From Lachnospiraceae bacterium (GTDB lineage Bacteria > Bacillota > Clostridia > Lachnospirales > Lachnospiraceae), in assembly GCA_017446045.1 (NCBI GenBank), contig JAFSRP010000026.1:1-64000 (forward strand): a stretch of DNA of 64,000 nt. Direction: 5' to 3'. The number at the start of each line of letters is the position of its first letter. The stretch's first letter is position 1. Below are positions 1 to 7,528 of this stretch, piece after piece. The notes under the pieces were generated by a model. The model was not told where the DNA came from. It saw only the letters and a program-made list of their open reading frames with translations, and made no database searches. The translations under genes and the position numbers were made by a program.

Positions 1-5
1 GGGTC

Positions 6-301
6 CATTTGCAAAACCTGTGTGTCCGTAGAGGGGTCCGGCCATCCTGTCGTGGCATTTGCCGTGTCCGCCAAAGGGTCTTGCCAGCAACTTTTCACAT
101 TTTAGGGCATTTCGTGTGTCCGTTCTATAGGGAGTAGTTTATTGCCTGAAATTCTTCCATCAGCATCCGGAGAGCCGTTTTAAAGAAAAAGTGAGTTCTG
201 AGATTCTTCGATCAGCACCCAGAGAGTTATTTTGAAGAAAAAGCATGGTCTGGAATTCTTCAACCGACACCTCGAGAATCATTTTGAAGAAATAGTACTG
301 T
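6..301. repeat. Two adjacent degenerate tandem arrays, period about 50-52 bp
   Basis: Words of the type CATTTG..GTGTCCG..GGGTC recur at 6, 56 and 108, and a second, better conserved unit starting CTGRRATTCTTC recurs at 146, 198 and 250, exactly 52 bp apart. The period is not a multiple of three and no frame is open across it. I see no gene between position 1 and the promoter at 569; from 302 to 436 nothing is recognisable. Confidence 0.6.
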
Positions 302-436
302 CATTGACAAAAACACCATTTATGTTTATTGCTATGCAGACGGCAGTGAACACATAATGTATCGGCAATAGTGTTTTTCATTTATGATGCGTATTAGTGT
401 GTAACCATTTAATCTACACAGCAACATGGTGTTTTG

Positions 437-460
437 GGACCGGGCGACCGGTCCTTTTTT
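437..460 (+). terminator. Intrinsic terminator, copy 1
   Basis: Stem GGACCG / CGGTCC with a six-base loop followed by six T. The 24 bases 441-464 recur exactly at 1750-1773, on the other side of the surface-protein gene. It would end transcription entering from the left. Confidence 0.7.
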
Positions 461-568
461 GATGGCAGCAGCACCCGTAGATGGTCTTGTTATCAAATGG
501 GAAACCCGGGTATGGAAATAATCCCCTTCGTCCACACAACACGAACTCCGATAATGGCGGCGAGGGTT

Positions 569-597
569 TTGCTTTATCCGAAAACTTGTATTATAAT
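569..597 (+). promoter_or_regulatory. Sigma-A-type promoter of the surface-protein gene
   Basis: TTGCTT at 569-574, 17 bp spacer, TATAAT at 592-597. The start point would be near 604, leaving a leader of about 33 nt before the ATG at 637. Confidence 0.7.
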
Positions 598-636
598 GAT
601 TATGTCTTCGACGAGCAGAAAGGAAGAATGACTGAT

Positions 637-1701
637 ATGAAAAAAGCGATAATAGTCCTGCTGACTGCGGCTGTTGCTGCGGGGATCACGCTGACTGCGG
701 CGGGTCTTCCTGTTTCAAAGGCTTATGCTGACGTGGCTACACCGGGCAATCTGGTGACCGAGGAATCCGACACCGGCGGCGAGGAAGAAACCATTAAGCC
801 GGATAATCCCACGCCCACGCCTGTTAAGAGTGTTACCGTAACGCTCACAGCAGAAAAAGATACCATAAAACTTGGTGAGAAAGTTGCAGTGAATCCAAGT
901 ATTTCTGCTGTTTCATTCTTTGTTGCCAATCCTACAGATATTATCACTGAGTTAACTTACGATATTGATAAACCAAATGATCCAACTTATAAAATATTTA
1001 CAGCTAAAAGTGGTGATAGATTAGCAACAGCATATGTTTTTGGCAATAAACCGGGAAGTAATTCCTTGATAGCAAAGTGGAAATATACAGACTCCAGTAT
1101 CACGGGCAATACTGAGGCGAAGATTAAAATCACTGTTCTTGATGAGGTATATAACCCGGATAATCCTACGCCCACGCCTGAACCCACACCCGCGCCTGAT
1201 CCTGATCCCAAGCCCGTGGCTTCGTCCGGTTCGGGAGGTTTTTCCATCGGTTCTTCTTCCCGAAGCAGTGAGCCGGCAAGGGCAAAGGCACCGTCTATGG
1301 CGGTCACGCCGGTCGAAACGGACGGCAGAGGTATCAGCCGTTTCCAAGGCTGCATCATCGCCATGCCGCCGACATTTTATTCGGAACAGGACCTTGAAGG
1401 CCTCATCAGTTCCGGAAAATGGACAATAACCGCCAATGATTACTGGCAGCTGAACACGCCCGATGCCGGGACCTTAAGGGACTGCTGGGCGCTCGTTTCG
1501 GATACCCTTTCGAGAAATCCCACGGGAAATGCCTCCTGGTATTATTTCAACAGTTATGGGTATATGGTGACCGGCTGGCAGGAGATCGGAGGGAAGTATT
1601 ATTATTTCAATGAAGAGGAGAGAAGCCTGTATGGCGCACTTCTTATGGACGGCGTAACGCCGGACGGTAATGTCGTAGATGAGACCGGCGCCAGACGCTG
1701 A
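637..1701 (+). CDS. Secreted mosaic surface protein with Ig-like domain and cell-wall-binding repeat
   Basis: A 354-residue exported protein. A signal peptide (MKKAIIVLLTAA..., probable cut after A31) is followed by an acidic linker, a beta-rich segment resembling a bacterial Ig-like domain (about 63-172), a Pro/Thr/Asp linker (PTPTPEPTPAPDPDP) and a C-terminal choline-binding-like repeat with WYYFNSYGYMVTGW and KYYYFNEE. Such repeats usually attach proteins to the cell wall. The start at 637 is preferred over 628 because AGGAAG at 621-626 is correctly spaced and the signal peptide then begins with MKK. The Ig-like segment is much richer in A/T than its flanks and is bracketed by a direct DNA repeat, suggesting it was swapped in. 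Its ligand is unknown. Confidence 0.75.
   Translation: MKKAIIVLLTAAVAAGITLTAAGLPVSKAYADVATPGNLVTEESDTGGEEETIKPDNPTPTPVKSVTVTLTAEKDTIKLGEKVAVNPSISAVSFFVANPTDIITELTYDIDKPNDPTYKIFTAKSGDRLATAYVFGNKPGSNSLIAKWKYTDSSITGNTEAKIKITVLDEVYNPDNPTPTPEPTPAPDPDPKPVASSGSGGFSIGSSSRSSEPARAKAPSMAVTPVETDGRGISRFQGCIIAMPPTFYSEQDLEGLISSGKWTITANDYWQLNTPDAGTLRDCWALVSDTLSRNPTGNASWYYFNSYGYMVTGWQEIGGKYYYFNEEERSLYGALLMDGVTPDGNVVDETGARR
799..1180 (+). repeat. 25-bp direct repeats (799-823, 1156-1180) bracketing an A/T-rich domain
   Basis: Both copies encode PDNPTPTP and differ at one base in 25. The intervening 332 bp are markedly A/T-rich compared with the rest of the gene. This fits exchange of a domain by recombination at linker repeats. 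Confidence 0.65.
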
Positions 1702-1745
1702 GACGAAAGCATCATAATTAGAAATGAAACAAATTTATAAATCAA

Positions 1746-1769
1746 GGATCGGGCGACCGGTCCTTTTTT
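1746..1769 (+). terminator. Intrinsic terminator, copy 2, after the surface-protein gene
   Basis: Stem GGATCG / CGGTCC (one G-U pair) with six T. It shares 24 consecutive bases with the terminator at 437-460. Confidence 0.75.
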
Positions 1770-1830
1770 GATGAGCCCGGGATGTCTTTACTTAATACCC
1801 TGTTCTTGTCCACATTTTGCCAGTAACTGC

Positions 1831-1858
1831 AAAAAAAGACACGCCACAAGTGCGTGCC
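1831..1858 (-). terminator. Minus-strand terminator without a recognisable gene
   Basis: Read on the minus strand: stem GGCACGC / GCGTGTC (one G-U) and seven T. The 160 bp before it on that strand hold only very short open frames, so it may be the relic of a lost gene of a mobile element near the tRNAs. A 12-base repeat (tttgattacctt) lies near 1982-2008. Confidence 0.6.
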
Positions 1859-2021
1859 TTCTATTGCTCAATCAAAGCGCAGCCTCCTCTCATAATGTAA
1901 TGCTCTTTCTGTATATTGTCCTTTTGGGGTACAATTTCAAAAAGTTTTGTGTTGACTGCTATTTTCTATAAAGTTTTGATGTTTTGATTACCTTTTTGAT
2001 TACCTTTTTTCAGAAGCAATG

Positions 2022-2047
2022 AAAAAAGCCCTTAAAATAAGGGCTTT
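2022..2047 (-). terminator. Second minus-strand terminator downstream of the tRNA pair
   Basis: Stem AAAGCCCTT / AAGGGCTTT with a five-base loop and a T run on the minus strand. It follows a copy of the tRNA-Glu 3' end, as the real terminator at 2150-2180 follows the real tRNA. Confidence 0.65.
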
Positions 2048-2052
2048 CCGAG

Positions 2053-2069
2053 TGACGCCACCGAGAATC
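2053..2069 (-). repeat. Duplicated 3' end of tRNA-Glu (possible att scar)
   Basis: Seventeen bases identical to 2183-2199, the acceptor stem and part of the T arm of tRNA-Glu. No anticodon or D arm precedes it, so it is a fragment. A tRNA 3' end repeated nearby is the usual mark of site-specific integration. Confidence 0.6.
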
Positions 2070-2149
2070 CTGGCCCCGTAGGGGCTTCAGCCTGACAAGC
2101 GTAGCGGGCAGGCTGGACCTTGTATTTCCGAGTTCGATTCGAGGAAATG

Positions 2150-2180
2150 AAAAAGGAAGTTCTCTTACAAGAACTTCCTT
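2150..2180 (-). terminator. Terminator of the tRNA-Asn/tRNA-Glu unit
   Basis: Eleven-base stem AAGGAAGTTCT / AGAACTTCCTT with a T run on the minus strand, starting two bases after tRNA-Glu. Confidence 0.8.
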
Positions 2181-2182
2181 GA

Positions 2183-2254
2183 TGACGCCACCGAGAATCG
2201 AACTCGGGTTACCACCGTGAAAGGGTGGTGTCTTGACCTCTTGACCATGGCGCC
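2183..2254 (-). tRNA. tRNA-Glu (TTC)
   Basis: A 72-nt cloverleaf: acceptor GGCGCCA / TGGCGTC with one G-U pair, D arm, anticodon loop CTTTCAC with anticodon TTC, T loop TTCGATT and discriminator A. The terminal CCA is not encoded. It is the second tRNA of a two-tRNA transcript, four bases after tRNA-Asn. Confidence 0.95.
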
Positions 2255-2257
2255 GTA

Positions 2258-2331
2258 CGCCCCAACCAGGACTTGAACCTGGGACCCCCTGATTAACAGT
2301 CAGATGCTCTAACCAACTGAGCTATTGAGGC
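2258..2331 (-). tRNA. tRNA-Asn (GTT)
   Basis: A 74-nt cloverleaf: acceptor GCCTCAA / TTGGGGC, anticodon loop CTGTTAA with anticodon GTT, T loop TTCAAGT, discriminator G as usual for Asn. CCA is not encoded. First gene of the tRNA transcript. Confidence 0.95.
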
Positions 2332-2350
2332 ACGCTTCACAAGCTTTATC

Positions 2351-2379
2351 ATTGTAAGGGATATTGTCGGGGATGTCAA
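2351..2379 (-). promoter_or_regulatory. Promoter of the tRNA pair
   Basis: On the minus strand: consensus TTGACA (2374-2379), 17 bp, TACAAT (2351-2356), about 20 bp before tRNA-Asn. Confidence 0.9.
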
Positions 2380-2500
2380 GGCAAAAATAAGCGAATTGTA
2401 ACATCAAAAAAGGGTCGGATCAAAAAGGGAAGCCCATACGCCCCGGAGCCGGCAGCAGGTCCTCCCGCAGTCATATATAGCACAAAGCACTGCGGGCAGG

Positions 2501-3856
2501 TCACCCGGCAGACACCTGTTCCCGGCTCAGCCTGCGATAGATCACCACAAAGCCGATACACTGCAGCACAGCCGTGACGAAGAAGGAGACGGGATAGACC
2601 GCGAACAGCACGTCGAAGGTCGGAAATGCCGCGAAGACCGTCCGGATATAGATCACCCGCGCGAGGCAGACGCCGAGGAGCGCATTGACCATAGCTATAA
2701 AGGAATATCCGAAGCCCTTGATGCCGCCGGAAAAGGCATCCTGGATCCCGCTCAGGAAATACAGGGAATTGATGATCCAGAGCTTGCGTACGGCATAGGC
2801 GAGCACCTCCGGGTCTTTGGTGTATATGCGGAAGATCTGCGGACCGGCAGCTATGGACGCATAACCGATCACCAGACCGAACAGGACCGCCAAAGTCACG
2901 CTGGCTGTCATGATCTTCCGGATTCGCGGAAGGTTCCCTGCGCCGTAGTTCTGCCCGACAAAACTGATGTTGGCATACTGGAAGGCGTTCATCGCGAGAT
3001 AAGTGACATTTTCAACATTAGAAGCCGCTGTGGCTGCCGCCATCACTGAAGATCCGAAACTGTTGATCGATGACTGGATCGTCAGGTTTGCGATGGAAAA
3101 CATGATATTCTGCAGCCCTGCCGGAATCCCGACCTTCAGGATCCTCAACAGGGTCGCACCATGCATGCGAAGATCACGCGCCGTCATTCTGTATTCCGGA
3201 TCGGTGCTGTTCAGGCGCCGCAGTGTCAGGATCGCGGATATCGCCTGGGAGATCACGGTCGCCAGTCCGACACCGAAGGTATCCATGCCGAAAGCTACCA
3301 CAAAGATCACGTTCAGGATCAGATTTACGATGCCCGACATCGTCAGGTAATACATGGGACGTTTGGTGTCTCCGAAAGCGCGCAGCTGCGCGGTCGAAAA
3401 GTTGTAGAGCATCATGACCGGCAGTCCGCAGAAATACACCCGGAGATATATTTCCGATTTATCGATCACGTCCGCGGGAGATCCAAGGAGCTCGAGCAGG
3501 GGCCGCGCGATCGCCTGGCCGATCATTAAGAGCAGGCATCCTCCCAGAAGACTGAGTGTCACAGCCGTACGGATCGAATTACGTACCGCATCATGATCGC
3601 CCTCTCCGATGCACTGTGCTGTCACTACATTGGCACCTACGGAAATGCCGACAAAAAGATTGGTCATCAGGAAAATGATGTTGGTCGTGGAGCCGACCGC
3701 CGCCAATGACTCCTTTCCGACAAAGCGCCCGACCACGACCATATCCGCGGCATTGAACATGAGCTGCAGGATATTGGTCAGCATCAGCGGGATCGTAAAC
3801 GCCAGGAGCCCCGTCCATATATTGCCCTGCAGCATATCGATCTTGTCTTTGCGCAT
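2501..3856 (-). CDS. MATE family multidrug efflux transporter
   Basis: A 451-residue inner-membrane antiporter of the MATE family, which expels cationic drugs in exchange for Na+ or H+. The N-terminal LQGNIWTGLLAFTIPLMLTN, the repeated glycine-rich transmembrane helices and two similar six-helix halves (GVGLATVISQ; FVGQNYGAGN) support this. The start MRKDKIDMLQG at 3856 is chosen since family members begin here; in-frame ATGs at 3880 and 3904 would add basic residues and lack a better Shine-Dalgarno. It is divergent from the patatin gene. Substrate unknown. Confidence 0.9.
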   Translation of the reverse strand: MRKDKIDMLQGNIWTGLLAFTIPLMLTNILQLMFNAADMVVVGRFVGKESLAAVGSTTNIIFLMTNLFVGISVGANVVTAQCIGEGDHDAVRNSIRTAVTLSLLGGCLLLMIGQAIARPLLELLGSPADVIDKSEIYLRVYFCGLPVMMLYNFSTAQLRAFGDTKRPMYYLTMSGIVNLILNVIFVVAFGMDTFGVGLATVISQAISAILTLRRLNSTDPEYRMTARDLRMHGATLLRILKVGIPAGLQNIMFSIANLTIQSSINSFGSSVMAAATAASNVENVTYLAMNAFQYANISFVGQNYGAGNLPRIRKIMTASVTLAVLFGLVIGYASIAAGPQIFRIYTKDPEVLAYAVRKLWIINSLYFLSGIQDAFSGGIKGFGYSFIAMVNALLGVCLARVIYIRTVFAAFPTFDVLFAVYPVSFFVTAVLQCIGFVVIYRRLSREQVSAG

Positions 3857-3915
3857 GTCAGCCCTTAACCTCTTTCCCATTCTGCGGCACGTCAACCGTT
3901 TCACCGCGCTAATAC

Positions 3916-3948
3916 ACTATAGCAGAAAATCGCCAACTATGATATAAC
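3916..3948. promoter_or_regulatory. Divergent extended -10 promoters for MATE (minus) and patatin (plus)
   Basis: Minus strand TGC-TATAGT (3916-3924) points to the MATE gene; plus strand TGA-TATAAC (3940-3948) points to the patatin gene, whose leader would be about 26 nt. Neither has a strong -35 box. Confidence 0.45.
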
Positions 3949-3980
3949 TATGAATAATTATTAATGTTGAGAGGGCGTCA

Positions 3981-4877
3981 ATGAGCAGTTCAGAAACTAA
4001 CGGCAATAAGATAGGGCTCGTCATGGAGGGCGGTTCCATGCGCGGTATGTTCACCTGCGGGGTGATCGACGTATTCATGGAACACGGGCTGACTTTTGAC
4101 GGCGGTGTCGGCGTCTCCGCCGGCGCAACTTTCGGTGCCAATATCAAATCGCACCAGATCGGCCGCGCCCGCCGCTACAACAAGCAGTTCTGTCAGGATC
4201 CGCGCTATGCGAGCTTCCATTCACTGCTCCTGACCGGTGATCTTTTCAATGTCGATTTCTGTTACCGGGAACTCCCGTTCGAGATCGACATCTGGGACAG
4301 TGAGACCTTTGCCGCGGACCCCATGGAGTTTTTCGTCGTAGCCTCGGACGTTGAGACCGGCAAGCCCGTGTACTACCGCTGCGGCAAGGGCGGACCTCCG
4401 GATATCCTCTGGTTCCGGGCTTCTGCATCCATGCCGCTGCTTTCCAGGATCGTGGAGATCGGTGACCGGCGTCTTCTGGACGGCGGTATCGCTGACTCGA
4501 TCCCGCTCCGGTTTATGGAACGGACCGGGTATGCGCGAAACGTCGTGATCCTGACACAGCCACGCAAATACCGCAAGAAGAAAAATGCCCTGATGCCCCT
4601 TGTCCGGCTGGAGTACGGAAGGTATCCCAACTTTGTCCGTTCTATGGCAAACCGGCATCTTCGCTACAATGAAACGCTCAAATATATCGAAGCGCAGGAG
4701 AATGCCGGCGCGGCGTTTGTGATCCGCCCGCCCGAGAGTCTGCACATCGGCCGGATGGAACGGGATCCCGACGAGCTTGAGAGGGTCTACCAGATCGGCA
4801 GAAGCACGGCAGAAGCCTGCATTGACGAAATGATCGCGAAGGGGTTCTGCCGAAGGTACACAGCCTCCACGGCCTGA
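3981..4877 (+). CDS. Patatin-like phospholipase
   Basis: A 298-residue cytoplasmic lipid acyl hydrolase of the patatin family. The oxyanion glycine stretch is GGSMRG (about residue 18), the nucleophile serine lies in GVSAG (GxSxG) near residue 46, and the catalytic Asp in LLDGGIADSIP near residue 168, giving a complete Ser-Asp dyad. There is no signal peptide, so it presumably acts on the inner face of the membrane. GAGAGG precedes the ATG. It starts a three-gene plus-strand run with a LysE exporter (56-bp gap) and a sirtuin (42-bp gap). Confidence 0.9.
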   Translation: MSSSETNGNKIGLVMEGGSMRGMFTCGVIDVFMEHGLTFDGGVGVSAGATFGANIKSHQIGRARRYNKQFCQDPRYASFHSLLLTGDLFNVDFCYRELPFEIDIWDSETFAADPMEFFVVASDVETGKPVYYRCGKGGPPDILWFRASASMPLLSRIVEIGDRRLLDGGIADSIPLRFMERTGYARNVVILTQPRKYRKKKNALMPLVRLEYGRYPNFVRSMANRHLRYNETLKYIEAQENAGAAFVIRPPESLHIGRMERDPDELERVYQIGRSTAEACIDEMIAKGFCRRYTASTA

Positions 4878-4933
4878 AACACCTCACATAACATCCGACA
4901 CGACCCCCAAACAACATCCCAGGAGAGTATTAC

Positions 4934-5527
4934 ATGCCTGTCAGTCTGATCCCATCTTTCATCTTTTTTGCTTTCAACAGCGGCATCACGCCCGGACCTG
5001 CGAACCTCTGCAGCCTGTCTGCCGCCCTTAACTATGGCCGTGACCAGGCCCTTAAGCAGTGGCGCGGCCTGTTTGCGGGTTTCTGGGTCGTGGCACTTGC
5101 CAGTGCTGTCGTCAGTTATTTTCTGGGCAATGCCCTCGGCACCTACGTGCGTTACATGTCTTACGTTGGCGCGGCTTATCTGATCTGGCTGGCCTGGCAC
5201 ATCTGGAAAAGCACTGACGCAGGCGACGCGGATCCTTCCAAAAGCTGCAACTTCTGGACCGGGTTCCTCGTAAACCTGACCAATGTCAAGGTCATCCTTT
5301 ACTGCATCACCGCCCTCGGATCCTATGTACTGCCTTACTCGCAGAGTTTCCGGAGCCTGCTCGGCCTCGCGGTCTTCCTTCCTTTTACCGGTCCCATGTG
5401 CAATCTGGTCTGGATCTTCGCGGGAACGAAGCTGCGCGCTCTTTTCCGGGAGCACCGAAAGCTTCTGAACGGGATCATGGCCCTGTCCCTGGTCCTCTGC
5501 GCCATCAGTATCGTAAGCTACTCATAA
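4934..5527 (+). CDS. LysE/RhtB family amino-acid exporter
   Basis: A 197-residue membrane protein with about six hydrophobic helices and the family signature SGITPGPANL near its N terminus. Relatives export basic or neutral amino acids and homoserine derivatives. AGGAGAG lies just before the ATG. The second half FLVNLTNVKVILYCITALGS is typical. It sits between a patatin and a sirtuin, probably as one transcript; the substrate cannot be read from sequence. Confidence 0.88.
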   Translation: MPVSLIPSFIFFAFNSGITPGPANLCSLSAALNYGRDQALKQWRGLFAGFWVVALASAVVSYFLGNALGTYVRYMSYVGAAYLIWLAWHIWKSTDAGDADPSKSCNFWTGFLVNLTNVKVILYCITALGSYVLPYSQSFRSLLGLAVFLPFTGPMCNLVWIFAGTKLRALFREHRKLLNGIMALSLVLCAISIVSYS

Positions 5528-5569
5528 ACAGACGCGAAATCCACCGCTTTTTATAACAGGAGATTTGAT

Positions 5570-6337
5570 ATGGATATGAACAAGATCGACACCTTGACAA
5601 GCTGGATCGAAGAATGCAGCAGGATCGTGTTTTTCGGCGGCGCCGGCGTTTCCACGGAGAGCGGCGTCCCGGATTTCCGCAGCAAGGACGGCCTTTACAA
5701 CCAGAAAGACATCCGTTTTGACATGTATTCGCCGGAGTACCTCCTGAGCCATTCCTGCCTGATGGACCATCCCGATGTGTTCTTTGAGTTCTACAAACAG
5801 AAAATGGACGCACGGCATGTAAAGCCGAACGACGCCCACATTTTCCTCGCGAAGCTCGAAGAGCTCGGTAAACTGACCGCGGTGGTGACCCAGAACATCG
5901 ACTATCTGCATCAGCGTGCCGGGAGCCACAGGGTCTATGAGATCCACGGCACCACATATACCAACTACTGCATGCGCTGCGGCAAAAAGTACGGCCCGGA
6001 CTATCTCTATGAAACAAAAGAACGAATCCCTCACTGCGAATGCGGCGGTGTGATCCGTCCGGACGTCACGCTGTATGAGGAAGCCCTGCCGGATGACGCG
6101 GTCCGTATGTCCATCCGGGCGATCCAGGACGCCGACATGATGATCATCGGCGGCACCTCCCTCAGGGTCTACCCTGCCAACAGCTATATCCACTATTTCC
6201 ACGGAAAGCACATGGTCGTCATCAACCGCGAGTCTCTCGATCTGCGCCTCGATCCGGAGCATGACCTTGAGATCAATGACCCGATCGGCCAGGTCTTCCG
6301 CGAAGTGGCAGAGCGCATGGGCGTCGAGCTCCGCTGA
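5570..6337 (+). CDS. NAD-dependent protein deacylase, sirtuin (SIR2)
   Basis: A 255-residue sirtuin that removes acyl groups from lysines using NAD+. Visible motifs: GGAGVSTESGVPDFRS (NAD loop, about 22), TQNIDYLHQRAG (about 107, catalytic His in the following EIHGT), and a zinc ribbon with two Cys pairs (YCMRC ... HCEC). Length is normal for bacterial class III/U sirtuins. AGGAGA precedes the ATG. It is the last gene of the patatin-LysE-sirtuin run. Confidence 0.95.
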   Translation: MDMNKIDTLTSWIEECSRIVFFGGAGVSTESGVPDFRSKDGLYNQKDIRFDMYSPEYLLSHSCLMDHPDVFFEFYKQKMDARHVKPNDAHIFLAKLEELGKLTAVVTQNIDYLHQRAGSHRVYEIHGTTYTNYCMRCGKKYGPDYLYETKERIPHCECGGVIRPDVTLYEEALPDDAVRMSIRAIQDADMMIIGGTSLRVYPANSYIHYFHGKHMVVINRESLDLRLDPEHDLEINDPIGQVFREVAERMGVELR

Positions 6338-6445
6338 TGTCCTGCCCCTCTCTCATCTCATAGAACGAAACGCGATGTGCCTCATTTAAAAGCCTGTCTG
6401 GGTCGGCATAACAAGAGAGGTTGTCAATATTTCAGGAAACTCAGA

Positions 6446-6650
6446 AATTGACACCATAAAACCGACCGGTTTAGTTTACATAATCTTTCCAATTTCAATC
6501 ATTTTTCAACATACGGAGTTTCTTCAAATTTGACACCATGGAAATCAACATTTTCTATGGTGTCATTTTTCAGGTTTGCCTTTATATTTAAAACGCATAA
6601 CTTATGTAAACCGTTTTCGTGTATTTTCAGCATCTCCAATGGTGTCAAAA
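6446..6650. repeat. Nested inverted-repeat intergenic element (TGACACCAT family)
   Basis: The nonamer TGACACCAT occurs at 6449-6457 and 6531-6539, and its complement ATGGTGTCA at 6557-6565 and 6639-6647. Centres are 82, 26 and 82 bp apart, so the array is symmetric about 6548. An inverted pair GTTTACATAA (6474-6483) / TTATGTAAAC (6602-6611) lies inside. The stretch is much more A/T-rich than the neighbouring genes, and no gene is credible between 6338 and 6847. Confidence 0.7.
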
Positions 6651-6742
6651 TCACAGAATACGCTTATATGGAACAGTGCCCATGGAACTAAGGTTTTCAC
6701 TCTATTGCGACAACACTTTCTGTCCACCCTCTATCTTCTTTC

Positions 6743-6794
6743 AAAAAAAGATATAACCGCTGATTACCCTTATATACTTGGATAATCAGCGGTT
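6743..6794 (-). terminator. Terminator of the dnaX-to-cvpA unit
   Basis: Perfect 12-bp stem AACCGCTGATTA / TAATCAGCGGTT with a 16-nt loop; on the minus strand a run of seven T follows. It lies 54 bp after cvpA. Confidence 0.7.
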
Positions 6795-6847
6795 AAAACC
6801 AACGCGTTTTGTCCTATTACTCTAACTCTAGCTCTATATTCATCTCC

Positions 6848-7516
6848 TCAGCGCAGCATCCCCGCGACAAACTGGGTGATCAGGTTCTCATTATATAAAA
6901 TGAACAGGAACCGGCTGTGCATGATCTGTTCCATGATGAACCGGGTATAGACAAAATCCGGCAGACCTGCCAGCAGAAACATGGCAAGCCATACATAGAT
7001 CAGTCCCTCCGCAAGCCCCAGTGCGGCCCCCAGCCAGCTGTCCACCCAGCGGATGATACCGATCGTGCGAAGTCCTCGGACGAGCAGGGAAACTGCCTTA
7101 AAGGCCAGACGGATCAGCACGAAAAGAATGATGAAAAGAAGGACCTTGATCGCGATCTCGCCGATCATCTCCCCGGCATTTTCTGCCAGACGGTCAAGAC
7201 CCACCAGCTCATAGAGCGGTGAATAGTGCGTGGAAGAATGATCAAACAGCAGGCTCCGCCCGAACTTCCGGAAGGTCTTCTCCCAGCCGGCATGTGTGTT
7301 CAGAAAATGCAGTGCCAGCGGATAGAGCCGGATCTCCGCGATCAGCGACAGAAGGACTGACCCCAGGGAGATCACCCTGGTGAGCAGTCCTTTTCTATAT
7401 CCGTTCCAAAGCATGAACAGAAGAAACGCGCACACGACGATCGCGACGATGTTGTCCTTCAGCAGGCTCTGAAAGAGCGGGATGATATTCAGAAATCTGT
7501 CAAAATACTCTGCCAT
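6848..7516 (-). CDS. CvpA family membrane protein
   Basis: A 222-residue integral membrane protein of the CvpA (colicin V production) family, with about four hydrophobic helices, the early glycine motif WNGYRKG and the later GLAEGLIYVW typical of the family. Its molecular role is poorly defined; in E. coli it affects colicin V export and purF expression. It follows the TPR protein gene by 12 bp and is the last gene of the dnaX unit, ending before the terminator at 6743-6794. Confidence 0.8.
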   Translation of the reverse strand: MAEYFDRFLNIIPLFQSLLKDNIVAIVVCAFLLFMLWNGYRKGLLTRVISLGSVLLSLIAEIRLYPLALHFLNTHAGWEKTFRKFGRSLLFDHSSTHYSPLYELVGLDRLAENAGEMIGEIAIKVLLFIILFVLIRLAFKAVSLLVRGLRTIGIIRWVDSWLGAALGLAEGLIYVWLAMFLLAGLPDFVYTRFIMEQIMHSRFLFILYNENLITQFVAGMLR

Positions 7517-7528
7517 CCGGTTCCGGGT

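Noticed and set aside
1-301. Possible CRISPR array
   Set aside because: Repeats are degenerate, there are too few, and no uniform repeat/unique spacer pattern or cas gene is present.
434-631. Short plus-strand open frame over the first terminator
   Set aside because: It begins inside the terminator stem, has no ribosome site and overlaps the promoter of the surface-protein gene.
1768-1971. 67-codon plus-strand frame after the second terminator
   Set aside because: No promoter or ribosome site; composition Cys/Leu-rich and it crosses an opposite-strand terminator.
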